From GCA-003244245 sp050699975 (lineage in GTDB: Bacteria > Actinomycetota > Actinomycetes > Mycobacteriales > Pseudonocardiaceae): a stretch of DNA of 64,000 nt. This document shows, in pieces, positions 25,452 to 33,932 of the stretch (within the stretch, counting starts at the first letter, position 1; every line of letters begins with the position of its first letter). The translations under genes and the position numbers were made by a program. Under the pieces are notes generated by a model that searched no databases, was not told the DNA's origin, and worked only from the letters and a program-made list of their open reading frames with translations. The stretch covers positions 6,573 through 70,572 of the forward strand of contig JBOHGH010000007.1 of assembly GCA_050699975.1 (NCBI GenBank), in the 5' to 3' direction.

Positions 25452-26678
25452 ATGATGGAAACCGTTGACGTCGCAGTGGTCGGCGCCGGCCACGCGGGGC
25501 TCTCCCTGAGCCACGACCTCTCTCACGCAGGGGTCGAGCACGTCATCCTCGAGCGTGACAGGGTGGGCGAGACGTGGCGTGGGAGGTGGGACAGTTTCTG
25601 CCTGGTCACTCCCAACTGGACCGTGCAGCTGCCCGGCGGGCAATACCACGGGGATCATCCAGATGGGTTCATGCCCCGAGACGACGTCGTGGGCCATCTC
25701 GTTGACTACGCGCACAGCTTCCAGGCGCCGGTCCGCGAGGGTGTCAACGTTGTCGCTCTTCGCTCGAACGACGATGGCGGCTTCCTCCTGCGCACCTCTT
25801 CGGGTGAGATCTGCGCGCGGCAGGTCGTGCTTGCCTCAGGTGCGTACCAGAAGCCGCATCGGCCGCCAGGGGCCGCCCGGTTTCCGGCATCGCTCCATGT
25901 CATCGACGCCGAGGACTACACCGCGGCCGAGGCGCTGCCGCCAGGGAAGGTGCTAGTCGTAGGTAGCGGGCAGACCGGCTGCCAGCTGGCCGAGGAGCTC
26001 ATCGAGGCAGAGCGAGACGTCTACCTCGCATGTGGGCGCGCTCCCTGGGTTCCCCGACGGCTCGAGGGCCGGGACGCCGTTGCGTGGATCTGTGAGACAC
26101 CGTTCTTGGAGGGCACTCTGGCCGATCTTCCCAGCCCCCGAGCGCGGCTAGCGGCCAACGTGCAGGCCAGCGGCCGGCACGGTGGTCGCGACCTGCACTA
26201 CCGAACGCTGCAAGCTTCGGGCGTTCACCTGCTAGGCCACTTTCTGGGGATTGACGACGACCGGGCTCATTTCGCTCTTGACCTCACTGAGTCCGTGGCC
26301 TTCGGCGACGCCCGCTACGCCGACCTCTGCGGGATTATCCAAAAGAGCTGTGCCGAGCGAGGCGTAGCAGCGCCCACGATGCCACCACCGCCACCCTTTG
26401 CAGCCAACCCTCCGGAGCATGTGGAGCTCAGCGGCTTCGGCGCCGTCATCTTCACGTCCGGGTTCCGCCCGGACTACGCGAGCTGGGTCGGTTTCCCGGA
26501 GGCCTTCGATGACCTGGGTTTCCCGATCCAGCAGGACGGCTCCAGCACGACTGTCCACGGGTTGCACTTCATGGGTGTGCATTTCCAGCGCAAGCGCAAG
26601 TCCGCGACCTTCCTCGGGGTGGCCGAGGACGCGGCTGTCCTCTCCGAGAAGATCGTGGCCCAGACCCTCTCGACATAG
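25452..26678 (+). CDS. Flavin-dependent monooxygenase (CzcO/FMO-like)
   Basis: A 408-aa enzyme with an FAD site (VAVVGAGHAGLSLSHDL) and an NADPH site (KVLVVGSGQTGCQLAEELIEA), the two-dinucleotide layout of class B flavoprotein monooxygenases. The substrate cannot be told. The start is ATG 25452 (a second ATG follows directly). It is transcribed towards the phenylalanine hydroxylase gene and convergent with it. It could tailor an amine or isonitrile-derived product, but that is only proximity. Confidence 0.82.
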   Translation: MMETVDVAVVGAGHAGLSLSHDLSHAGVEHVILERDRVGETWRGRWDSFCLVTPNWTVQLPGGQYHGDHPDGFMPRDDVVGHLVDYAHSFQAPVREGVNVVALRSNDDGGFLLRTSSGEICARQVVLASGAYQKPHRPPGAARFPASLHVIDAEDYTAAEALPPGKVLVVGSGQTGCQLAEELIEAERDVYLACGRAPWVPRRLEGRDAVAWICETPFLEGTLADLPSPRARLAANVQASGRHGGRDLHYRTLQASGVHLLGHFLGIDDDRAHFALDLTESVAFGDARYADLCGIIQKSCAERGVAAPTMPPPPPFAANPPEHVELSGFGAVIFTSGFRPDYASWVGFPEAFDDLGFPIQQDGSSTTVHGLHFMGVHFQRKRKSATFLGVAEDAAVLSEKIVAQTLST

Positions 26679-26775
26679 CTACGGCAACGGTTCGGCCTGG
26701 CTAATCGCATCGTCGGCGACGTAGCCGTCGCGGCACACCTCCGCTGACCCGCCGCCGATCCGGCAGGTGCGTCGC

Positions 26776-27627
26776 TTACTGCTGGGCGAGGAGCCGTTCG
26801 CACGCCTCGTCGTCGTAGGACGAGAAGAACGCGTGGAGGTCTGCGAGCATCTGCTCGAACGACGTGGCCGCGAACAGCACCGGCTGGTAGTGCGTGATGT
26901 CATAGTCCTGAGTCGCCATGGCGAGCAGGTCCCACGGCCGGATCTCCGCATCGCGAAACGTCTCGATCTCACCGTAGGACGACAGGAGGCCGGCACCGTA
27001 GGCCTTCACCGCGCCATCCTCGTGGACCACACCGAACTCAAGGGTGAACCAGAAGACACGGCTGAAGACATCGAGCGAGACGTCGGTCGTGGCGCGCAGC
27101 GACGCCCGCCCAGCCACCTCGTAGAGATCGGCGAACACCGGGCTGGCCAGCATGTTGGCATGCCCGATGATCTCGTGGACGATGTCCGGCTCCGGTGTAT
27201 AGAAGGGTACCGAGTGATGGCGGATGTACTGCGTGGACAGGAACGTCCGCTCCGCGAGAGACCCGTAGAAGGTTCGGGTCGGCACCAGACCGGGCACCGG
27301 ATTGATATGGAAGCCGGTGAGGCCGTGCACCCGCTCGTCGACCTCCCGTAGCTGTGGAACGCGCTGCGCCGGAAGGACGAGTCGGTCGGCGCCGACGAGG
27401 TACTCGCCGCACGCGTACCTGCGGTGCTTGGCGGCGAGCTCGGCGGACACGACCCGCCAGACCTCGTCCTCCTCGGCGCTGTAGGTGACGTCCGGGATCG
27501 GGTCGCCGCGGCGGTAGGCGGCGGCGACCTCGGCGATCCGGGCCCGCCGCGCGCGGTACGCCGGGTCGCTGAAGCCGGGGTGATCCTCGGGCAACTCGAA
27601 CCGGGAGGGCGCGACCGGGGCGGCCAT
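26776..27627 (-). CDS. phhA: Phenylalanine 4-monooxygenase
   Basis: A 283-aa tetrahydropterin-dependent aromatic amino acid hydroxylase that converts phenylalanine to tyrosine. The iron ligands are visible as His151 and His156 in HEIIGH and Glu197 in FWFTLEFG. The pterin/substrate region includes GLTGFHINPVPGLVP and FYTPEPDIVHE. Length is typical for the bacterial single-domain form. It is divergent, with 99 bp between, from a pterin-synthase homologue, fitting a shared need for the pterin cofactor. Tyrosine made here could feed the isonitrile synthases. Confidence 0.93.
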   Translation of the reverse strand: MAAPVAPSRFELPEDHPGFSDPAYRARRARIAEVAAAYRRGDPIPDVTYSAEEDEVWRVVSAELAAKHRRYACGEYLVGADRLVLPAQRVPQLREVDERVHGLTGFHINPVPGLVPTRTFYGSLAERTFLSTQYIRHHSVPFYTPEPDIVHEIIGHANMLASPVFADLYEVAGRASLRATTDVSLDVFSRVFWFTLEFGVVHEDGAVKAYGAGLLSSYGEIETFRDAEIRPWDLLAMATQDYDITHYQPVLFAATSFEQMLADLHAFFSSYDDEACERLLAQQ

Positions 27628-27726
27628 AGGGAGAGTCTGCGCCTGCCGGCACGATCGTTCAACGTTCTAGGGCTCCATGCCAGGCGAATGTCCGGGAGGT
27701 AGCCTCTCCCATTAGGGGGCGAGAAG
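27628..27726. promoter_or_regulatory. Divergent promoter region, hydroxylase / pterin synthase
   Basis: The 99-bp gap separates two head-to-head starts, so both promoters lie here. The pterin-synthase start is preceded by AGGGGGCGAG. A GTTCAACGTTC motif at about 27657-27667 could be part of an operator. I cannot assign the promoter elements with confidence. Confidence 0.4.
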
Positions 27727-28266
27727 ATGTTGACGACATTGGAGATGGCGCGGGCCGAGTTCGGCTTCTACGCCGCCCACATCGCGCTGTACCACGGTGA
27801 GGTCGAGCCCCTGCACGGCCATACGTTCGGCGTCACCTTGCGCCTGTCCGGCAAGCTCGATACCAGCGGGATGGTCGCTGAGTTCAGCGAGATCAAGCCC
27901 GCACTGCGGGACGCCGTCGCCCCGCTGCGCCGCCGCACCCTCGTACCCGGACAGGCACCGGAGCTGCAGATCACGCCGGAGAACGATGCCCTGTCGATCA
28001 TCGCTGGCCGCAAGCGGTACCTGCTGCCCGCCGAGGATGTGACCGTGCTGCCGTTGGCCAACACCACCCTCGAGGCCCTCGCCGGCTATCTGCTCAGCCA
28101 GGTGCTGCCCACGCTGCAGACGGCCGGACTGGTCACTGCCGAACTGGAGCTTTCCGAGCTACCGGGCACCGCGGCCACCGCCCACGCCACCCTCACCGGT
28201 GCTCCTGTATCTGGCGGTGAGGTGCGTCTCCTCCGTGACGTGCAACGTGACGACACGCGTCGATGA
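27727..28266 (+). CDS. 6-pyruvoyl-tetrahydropterin synthase / QueD-like protein
   Basis: A 179-aa T-fold protein. The zinc ligands are His18 (FYAAHIAL) and the pair His30/His32 (PLHGHTF). The catalytic cysteine that normally stands a few residues before HGH is absent; Glu25 and Glu27 occupy that stretch, as in Glu-type PTPS variants that release 6-hydroxymethyl-dihydropterin. The C-terminus beyond ~150 is weakly conserved. Next to phenylalanine hydroxylase it most likely serves pterin cofactor supply. Confidence 0.78.
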   Translation: MLTTLEMARAEFGFYAAHIALYHGEVEPLHGHTFGVTLRLSGKLDTSGMVAEFSEIKPALRDAVAPLRRRTLVPGQAPELQITPENDALSIIAGRKRYLLPAEDVTVLPLANTTLEALAGYLLSQVLPTLQTAGLVTAELELSELPGTAATAHATLTGAPVSGGEVRLLRDVQRDDTRR

Positions 28267-28363
28267 AGCACGGCCATGATGTCTCGATTTCGGTGGGGTT
28301 GAAGACGGCCGGATCTTGGAGAAGGGTTGGCGAAACGAAGCCTCTCGAAAGGGATGACTACTC

Positions 28364-29527
28364 ATGGCGAAGGTGCTGTGCGTTCTTTATGATGACCCAG
28401 TCGATGGCTACCCGCCCTCGTACGCCCGCGACGACATCCCTCGCATCGAGCGCTACCCGGGCGGACAGACCGTGCCAACACCGCAAGCCATCGACTTCAC
28501 CCCCGGTGAGCTGCTCGGCAGCGTGTCCGGAGCCCTGGGCCTGCGTCCCTTCCTTGAAGGTCTCGGTCATGAGCTGGTGGTGACCTCGGACAAGGACGGC
28601 GCGGGATCAGAATTCGACCGCCATCTGCCTGACGCCGAGATCGTCATCTCGCAACCGTTCTGGCCCGCCTACCTGACCGCCGACCGCATCGCGGCGGCAC
28701 CCCACCTCAAGCTCGTGGTCACCGCCGGAATCGGGTCCGACCATACCGATCTGGACGCCGCCATCGCCCACGGCATCACCGTTGCCGAAGTGACCTACAG
28801 CAACAGCATCAGCGTCGCCGAGCACGTGGTGATGATGATCCTCTCACTGGTACGGAACTACCTGCCCTCCCACCAGACCGTGCGCGACGGTGGGTGGAAC
28901 ATCGCCGACTGCGTGGCCCGCTCCTATGACCTGGAGGGGATGCACGTCGGCACCGTCGCGGCCGGGCGGATCGGGCTCGCCGTGCTGCGCCGCCTCGCGC
29001 CGTTCGACGTGCGGCTGCACTACACCGACCGGCACCGCCTGCCGGCCGACGTGGAGCGCGAACTCAACCTGACGTTTCACCCCACCACCCCGGACATGGT
29101 GCCGGTGTGCGATGTCGTGACCATCAACGCCCCGCTGCACCCAGAGACCGAGGGCCTCTTCGACGACGCCCTGCTGGCCAGCATGAAGCGTGGCACGTAT
29201 CTGATCAACACCGCTCGCGGGAAGATCTGCGACCGGGACGCGATAGTGCGCGCGCTGCAGAGCGGCCAGCTGGCCGGCTACGCCGGTGACGTCTGGTACC
29301 CCCAGCCGGCACCCCCGGACCACCCCTGGCGCACCGCCCCGCACCACGGCATGACCCCACACATCTCCGGCTCCTCACTGTCGGCACAGGCGCGTTACGC
29401 CGCCGGCACCCGAGAGATCCTGGAGTGCTACTACCAAGGCCGGGCCATCCGCGACGAGTACCTCATCGTCGACGGCGGCAAGCTCGCCGGTGCAGGCGCC
29501 CACTCCTACAGCGCGCGCACCACCTGA
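28364..29527 (+). CDS. fdh: NAD-dependent formate dehydrogenase
   Basis: A 387-aa D-2-hydroxyacid-dehydrogenase-fold enzyme oxidising formate to CO2 with NAD. The N-terminus KVLCVLYDDPVDGYP, the coenzyme loop HVGTVAAGRIGLAVLRRL, the HYTDRHRLP specificity strand (Asp favours NAD) and the PHISGSSLSAQARY active-site His block are all those of methylotroph-type FDH. The start is ATG 28364. No methanol or formaldehyde genes are near. It could detoxify formate from isonitrile or formamide hydrolysis, but this is inference. Confidence 0.93.
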   Translation: MAKVLCVLYDDPVDGYPPSYARDDIPRIERYPGGQTVPTPQAIDFTPGELLGSVSGALGLRPFLEGLGHELVVTSDKDGAGSEFDRHLPDAEIVISQPFWPAYLTADRIAAAPHLKLVVTAGIGSDHTDLDAAIAHGITVAEVTYSNSISVAEHVVMMILSLVRNYLPSHQTVRDGGWNIADCVARSYDLEGMHVGTVAAGRIGLAVLRRLAPFDVRLHYTDRHRLPADVERELNLTFHPTTPDMVPVCDVVTINAPLHPETEGLFDDALLASMKRGTYLINTARGKICDRDAIVRALQSGQLAGYAGDVWYPQPAPPDHPWRTAPHHGMTPHISGSSLSAQARYAAGTREILECYYQGRAIRDEYLIVDGGKLAGAGAHSYSARTT

Positions 29528-29531
29528 CCGC

Positions 29532-29600
29532 CTACTCAACGGGGTCGTTGTGGCGCAGCAGGCAATCCGCGACGAGGCCGGTCCAGCCGGTCTGGTGCGT
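29532..29600 (-). pseudogene. 3'-terminal remnant of a GH63/MGH1-like glucosidase gene
   Basis: The minus strand reads HQTGWTGLVADCLLRHNDPV-E-stop, nearly identical to the end of the full glucosidase at 44317 (HQTGWTGLVAECLLRRNTPV-E). The DNA matches over about 65 bp. Only this tail remains, immediately after the formate dehydrogenase stop. The reading frame of the first large regulator runs across it in a different frame, which explains that protein's odd C-terminal tail. Confidence 0.82.
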
Positions 29601-32600
29601 ACCGCTTGGCAGTGTCGGGTGGACCGAGTTCGCGCGTCGCGGCCTCGGCCGCCAACTGGGAGCGTGAGGATATGTCCAGCTTGCCAAAAATGTGTGAGAG
29701 GTGGACCTTCACAGTGCCCGGCGTGATGGACATGCGCTCGCCGATGTGACGGTTGGTGAGTCCAGCTGTGACGTGGCGCACTACCGTGAGCTCGGTCGGG
29801 GTCAGGCTGTCCCAGCCGCTTGACGGGCGCTTTCGCTCGCCCCGGGCCCGGCGAGCATAGGCGACCACCTCGTCGGTTTCCATAGCGGCGCCCGCGGCGA
29901 ATGCGGATTCGTAGACGTCGTCCCCGACCGCCTCCCGCGTGGTGCGCTCGATGGCGGTCCAGAACTCCAACTCAGGTGGGGAACGGACAATACCGAGCCG
30001 TTCCCGCCCGGCCGCTGCAGCCCCTAGCAGACGGGCCGCCTCTTCGAAGCTTTCAGCAGCGGCGGCAATGGCGGCCAGTGAATCGAGGCACTCCGGGATG
30101 TCGATCGCAAAACCTTTCGGCACCAGCTGGCCGAGGGCGTCGTGTACATACCGCTCAGCCTCCTTAGCCCTGCCTGCGGCCAACGCGACCCGGGCGAGCA
30201 GGCGCTCGGCGTGGGCTTGCATCCATCCGCTACCGATCCGCTGCGCGATCTGGAGCGCCTCGTCGCCATGGCCGCGGGCCACATCGAGATTGCCCTCGAT
30301 CCGTTCCAGCGTGCCGAGGACGGAGAGATGCCAAGTGAGTTGGTAGGCGAAGATGCGCTCCACTGCCACGGCTGTCTCGAGATACTCGCGGGCCGCGGTG
30401 AACTCGCCTAGGGCCAGCTCGGCGCGCCCCATCATCTGGTTGGCCATACCAAGGGCGAAGCCGGCACCGGTCTCCATCATGTGCCCGAGCGTCGCTCTGG
30501 CCAGTGATCGCGCCTGTTCCGTATCACCACACGTGAGGTCGAGGTACGCGATCAGGCTATTGGCAAGACCGTTCGTGACCGGATCGCCGACCTCGTCGCT
30601 GGCCGCGACGGCTTGCTCTAATGGCGCACGAGCCTGCTGAAGCTGCCCACGGAGCGCCGCTTCCCAGCCGAGCAAGAACCCATGCCATGCTAGTCCCCAT
30701 TGATATCCCAGCCGGGTCGCGTCCGCGTGAGCCTGCTCGATGATCGGCCGGGCGGCCTCGAACTCGTCCCGAAAGCCCAAGAGATACGCGAGGCACTGGG
30801 CAGCGTCGATGCGGCACCAGTCGTCACCGGCTTGGGTGGCCAGCTCCGCGCTGCGCTCAAGCAGCGGCCGCCCCCCGGCGGGGTCGCCGACACCGACCAT
30901 GAGCCCGAGGGTGTTCATCGCGCGCCCCTGTGCCTGCAGGTCGCCGCACGCCTGGCCAGTTTCCAGGGCAGCCTGCGCCCATCCCGCTGTCGCCTCGTTA
31001 CCGCCGTACAGTGCCAGGTGCGCGCGGCCCGCCAACGCTCGCCCGCGCAGGACCGTCGGCTCCTGACCCGCACCGTCCAGGGCGCGGTCGTATGCGCCGT
31101 CACCCTCGCGGTAGCGGCCGGTGAACAACCAGAACAGGGTCAGGGCGCCCACCACACGCAGGCCGACCGGTGGGTCGGTCGCCGCCGCCCAGTCGAGGGC
31201 GGCGCGCAGGTTGGGTACTTCGGCGGCGATGCCGCGCAGCACCGGGTCGTCCCGCCCCGCGCCGAGCAGCAGCGGCTCAGCGCCCTCGGCCAGCGCACGG
31301 TGGTAGGCAAGGTGCGCGTCGCGAGCCCCGGTGACCTCGCCAGCCTCGGCCAAGCGTGCCACCCCGTACTGGCGGATGGTCTCCAGCAGCCGGTACCGCA
31401 CCTCAGCGCCCTGCTCGTCGGTGGTGACCAGGGACTTGTCGACCAGGCCGGTCAACAGGTCGAGCACCGCGTAGCGATCGATCCCGCCGCCCGCGCACAC
31501 CTGCTCGGCGGCGTCCAACGTCCACCCGCCGACGAACACCGACAGCCGGCGCAGCAGCGCCCGCTCGTGATCGCTGAGCAGCTGGTAACTCCAGTCGAGC
31601 GAGGCCTGCAGGGTCTGGTGACGCGGCATCACCGTGCGGCTGCCGCCGGTGAGCAGGCGGAAGCGGTCATCCAGACCCTGGGCGATCTGCTCGGGCGTCA
31701 TCATCCGCACCCGCGCAGCAGCGAGCTCGATGGCCAGTGGGATGCCGTCGAGGTCATGGCAGATCTGCGCGACCGTCGGCGCATTTGCCGCAGTGATCAC
31801 AAAGTTCGGGCGAACCTGCGTGGCGCGGTCGATGAACAGGCGCACCGCATCGTACTGGCGGAGCACCTCGATCGGCTCGCGCCCCGGCTGCGCTGGCAGC
31901 GACATCGACGGCACCCGCCAGGTAGCCTCCCCCGGCACTCCCAACGGCGCCCGGCTGGTCGTCAGCATGGTCAACGACGGGCATTCCCGCAGCAGGGCGT
32001 TGGACAGCTCCGCGCACGCGGCGAGCAGGTGCTCGCAGTTGTCCAGGACCACCAGCGTGCGGCGCGGGCGTAGGTGCTCGACAAGCGTGTCCAGCGGAGC
32101 CCAACCCGGGACCTCTGGCAAACCCAGGGCGCCGATCACCGCAGTCGGCAGCAGTGCAGCGTCCTCAAGCCGCGCGAGCTGGACCCACCACACCCCCTCG
32201 GGGTAAGCGTCCATCGCGTCGGCCGCCGCCTGCAGGCCCAGGCGGGTCTTGCCGCAACCACCGGCGCCGGTCAGCGTCAACAACCGCACGTCTCCCAGCA
32301 GCGCGCCCACCTGCGCCAGCTCCGCGCGGCGGCCGACGAAGCTAGTCAGCTCATCGGGCAGATTGTTGGGCAGCGTGTCCAGCGAGCGCAGCGCGGGGAA
32401 CTCGCCAAGCAGGTCGGGATACACCAACTCGAAGACATGCTCGGGCCGCCCAAGGTCGCGGAGCCGGTGCACGCCGAGGTCGGCCAGCGCGGCGTGCTCG
32501 GGGAGCCGGTCGAGGACAAGATCGCGCGTTGTCCTGGACAGCACGACCTGGCCGCTGTGCGCGACCTCTCGTAGTCGGGCGCAACGGTTGATCGCCTGGC

Positions 32601-32919
32601 CGAAGTAATCCCCCTCGTCGCGCCGTTGAGCTTCGGCGGTATGCAGCGCGATGCGCGGCTGCAGGGACACCCGCCCGGGCCAGCTCTCGATGTGAAAGCC
32701 ACGCTGGAACTCCAGAGCGGCGGCCAGCGCGTCCGAGGCACGGGTGAACGCCGCCACGACGCTGAAGGTCTCGTCTCGCTCCAGCGGCCGCACGCCGCCG
32801 TGCAGCGCGAGCGCCGCGTCGAGCAGCTCGTCATGGCGGGCGACAGCGGCACCCATCGTCTCCGGGGCGGACTCCCACAGCCGTGTCGAACCCTCGACGT
32901 CCGTCAGCATGAACGTCAC
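29536..32919 (-). CDS. Giant LuxR-family regulator 1 (cyclase-like, ATPase, TPR-like, HTH)
   Basis: About 1127 aa. Order: a class III nucleotide-cyclase-like domain (VTFMLTDVEGSTRLWE, residues 1-~170); an NB-ARC/AAA ATPase (LTGAGGCGKTRL Walker A, LVVLDNCEHLLAA Walker B, ~210-500); TPR-like helices (~600-1000); and a C-terminal LuxR helix-turn-helix (GLTNRHIGERMSITPGTVKVHLSHIF). The cyclase domain has an Asp in TDVEGS and a degenerate second metal site. The start is uncertain: GTG 32919 is the first start that does not overlap the HD-protein gene. The last ~27 residues are read across a glucosidase remnant in the wrong frame. Confidence 0.85.
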   Translation of the reverse strand: MTFMLTDVEGSTRLWESAPETMGAAVARHDELLDAALALHGGVRPLERDETFSVVAAFTRASDALAAALEFQRGFHIESWPGRVSLQPRIALHTAEAQRRDEGDYFGQAINRCARLREVAHSGQVVLSRTTRDLVLDRLPEHAALADLGVHRLRDLGRPEHVFELVYPDLLGEFPALRSLDTLPNNLPDELTSFVGRRAELAQVGALLGDVRLLTLTGAGGCGKTRLGLQAAADAMDAYPEGVWWVQLARLEDAALLPTAVIGALGLPEVPGWAPLDTLVEHLRPRRTLVVLDNCEHLLAACAELSNALLRECPSLTMLTTSRAPLGVPGEATWRVPSMSLPAQPGREPIEVLRQYDAVRLFIDRATQVRPNFVITAANAPTVAQICHDLDGIPLAIELAAARVRMMTPEQIAQGLDDRFRLLTGGSRTVMPRHQTLQASLDWSYQLLSDHERALLRRLSVFVGGWTLDAAEQVCAGGGIDRYAVLDLLTGLVDKSLVTTDEQGAEVRYRLLETIRQYGVARLAEAGEVTGARDAHLAYHRALAEGAEPLLLGAGRDDPVLRGIAAEVPNLRAALDWAAATDPPVGLRVVGALTLFWLFTGRYREGDGAYDRALDGAGQEPTVLRGRALAGRAHLALYGGNEATAGWAQAALETGQACGDLQAQGRAMNTLGLMVGVGDPAGGRPLLERSAELATQAGDDWCRIDAAQCLAYLLGFRDEFEAARPIIEQAHADATRLGYQWGLAWHGFLLGWEAALRGQLQQARAPLEQAVAASDEVGDPVTNGLANSLIAYLDLTCGDTEQARSLARATLGHMMETGAGFALGMANQMMGRAELALGEFTAAREYLETAVAVERIFAYQLTWHLSVLGTLERIEGNLDVARGHGDEALQIAQRIGSGWMQAHAERLLARVALAAGRAKEAERYVHDALGQLVPKGFAIDIPECLDSLAAIAAAAESFEEAARLLGAAAAGRERLGIVRSPPELEFWTAIERTTREAVGDDVYESAFAAGAAMETDEVVAYARRARGERKRPSSGWDSLTPTELTVVRHVTAGLTNRHIGERMSITPGTVKVHLSHIFGKLDISSRSQLAAEAATRELGPPDTAKRYAPDRLDRPRRGLPAAPQRPR

Positions 32920-32981
32920 ACTGCCTGCCGGTAGGTGGAACGTCGCGTAATCGATTCTCCCGATGTGAGTGGGACAAGCCG

Positions 32982-33037
32982 TGAATTCGACACCACCAAC
33001 GTTCTGCCCGCGCGGAACGTCGGTACCGTCGAGTTCA
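32982..33037. repeat. 56-bp palindromic repeat, copy A
   Basis: Arms of about 22 bp, from TGAATTCGAC to GTCGAGTTCA, imperfectly complementary. An element of the same length and with the same arms but a different loop lies at 44228-44283. This copy is just upstream of the giant regulator 1 start region. It may be an operator, a REP-like element or a MITE remnant. Confidence 0.6.
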
Positions 33038-33040
33038 CGA

Positions 33041-33649
33041 CTAACGGTCTGTGCCGTCGTGTCCGGCCTGCCGGAGTGCTCGGCGGGCACGCACGATGGG
33101 CAGCGGGTCCAGCGGGTGGCGGACCAGGTGCCGCACGATGGCGCGCGGCACGGTCCGGGTGAAAAAGACTCCCACGTCGATCGACTGGCGCACCGCACGG
33201 ACGTGCTCACGTGGCATCCGGGACCGGATGAGTCCCTGGCTCAAATCGTTGAGATCCGCCCGCCGGAAGGCCTCGGCCAGCTCGGCGTGGCGCCCTTTGT
33301 AGGTGGTCAGGTGGTGGTGCTTGGCGACGATGACCGCGAGCTCCTCGGTCCAGGCGCCGCGTCCGGTGATCTTGAGCCAAGCGTCCATGGTGCGGATGGA
33401 CGGCCCGAGATAGTTCAGCGAGCTGAACACGTCAATGTCGTGGAAGGCCGCGGCGATTGCCAGCTTGTCGTCGCGGTGGTCGCGATCGGGCACGATTGCT
33501 CGGGCCAAGTTGAGCACCCGATAGACGTGGCCTCGATAGCTGGCCCAACCGCGCTCGTCACCTGCTGCGTGATTGCGATGAGAATCGAGGATCTCCTCAA
33601 CCAGAGGATGGGTCTGGAGGAGGTCTGTCACCGGTGGCATATCACTCAT
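33041..33649 (-). CDS. HD-domain hydrolase/hydratase-like protein
   Basis: A 202-aa protein with an HD metal-binding fold: His in SYRGHVYRV, the HD pair in AAAFHDIDVF, a His-rich stretch AKHHHLTTY and Asp in RADLNDLS. Relatives include phosphohydrolases and cyanamide hydratases; the substrate is not predictable. The start is ATG 33649, overlapping the stop of a 44-codon flavoprotein stub as ATGA, which indicates translational coupling. Placed among isonitrile regulators, it could act on a nitrogen-carbon compound, but that is speculation. Confidence 0.7.
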   Translation of the reverse strand: MSDMPPVTDLLQTHPLVEEILDSHRNHAAGDERGWASYRGHVYRVLNLARAIVPDRDHRDDKLAIAAAFHDIDVFSSLNYLGPSIRTMDAWLKITGRGAWTEELAVIVAKHHHLTTYKGRHAELAEAFRRADLNDLSQGLIRSRMPREHVRAVRQSIDVGVFFTRTVPRAIVRHLVRHPLDPLPIVRARRALRQAGHDGTDR

Positions 33650-33780
33650 CTCCATTCTGGAACGTCGGGCCTGGAACCGGCGCCCACCGTCCTGGGCAGC
33701 TCGGCTGCCAACCACAGGCCAATGGGCCCGGCCCCGACAACGATCACATCCACGACGTGGTCGCCGCGCACTTCGCTCAT
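33646..33780 (-). pseudogene. N-terminal stub of an FAD-dependent monooxygenase
   Basis: A 44-codon frame from ATG 33780, with GAGGAA upstream. It encodes DVIVVGAGPIGLWLAAEL, a complete FAD-binding beta-alpha-beta start of PHBH-type monooxygenases, then diverges and stops. The rest of the enzyme is missing. Its stop overlaps the HD-protein start, so it may survive as a leader cistron. A deletion joining the first ~30 codons to the HD gene explains this arrangement. Confidence 0.72.
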
Positions 33781-33932
33781 CGAGTTCCTCACTCGTTTCG
33801 TAGGTTATCTCCAACAGCCCTTTCGCGTTACCACCCGATTCAGCGAGCGTATTAATAGTCAAGCTAGATCGCGTTGCACGCAGGTACATCTGCCAAATGG
33901 CATATGTCGCCAGGTGCGAGAGATCCGATATG

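Noticed and set aside
29532..29600. Genuine C-terminal extension of regulator 1
   Set aside because: The DNA here matches the end of a glucosidase gene in another frame, so the regulator's tail is readthrough and not a conserved domain.
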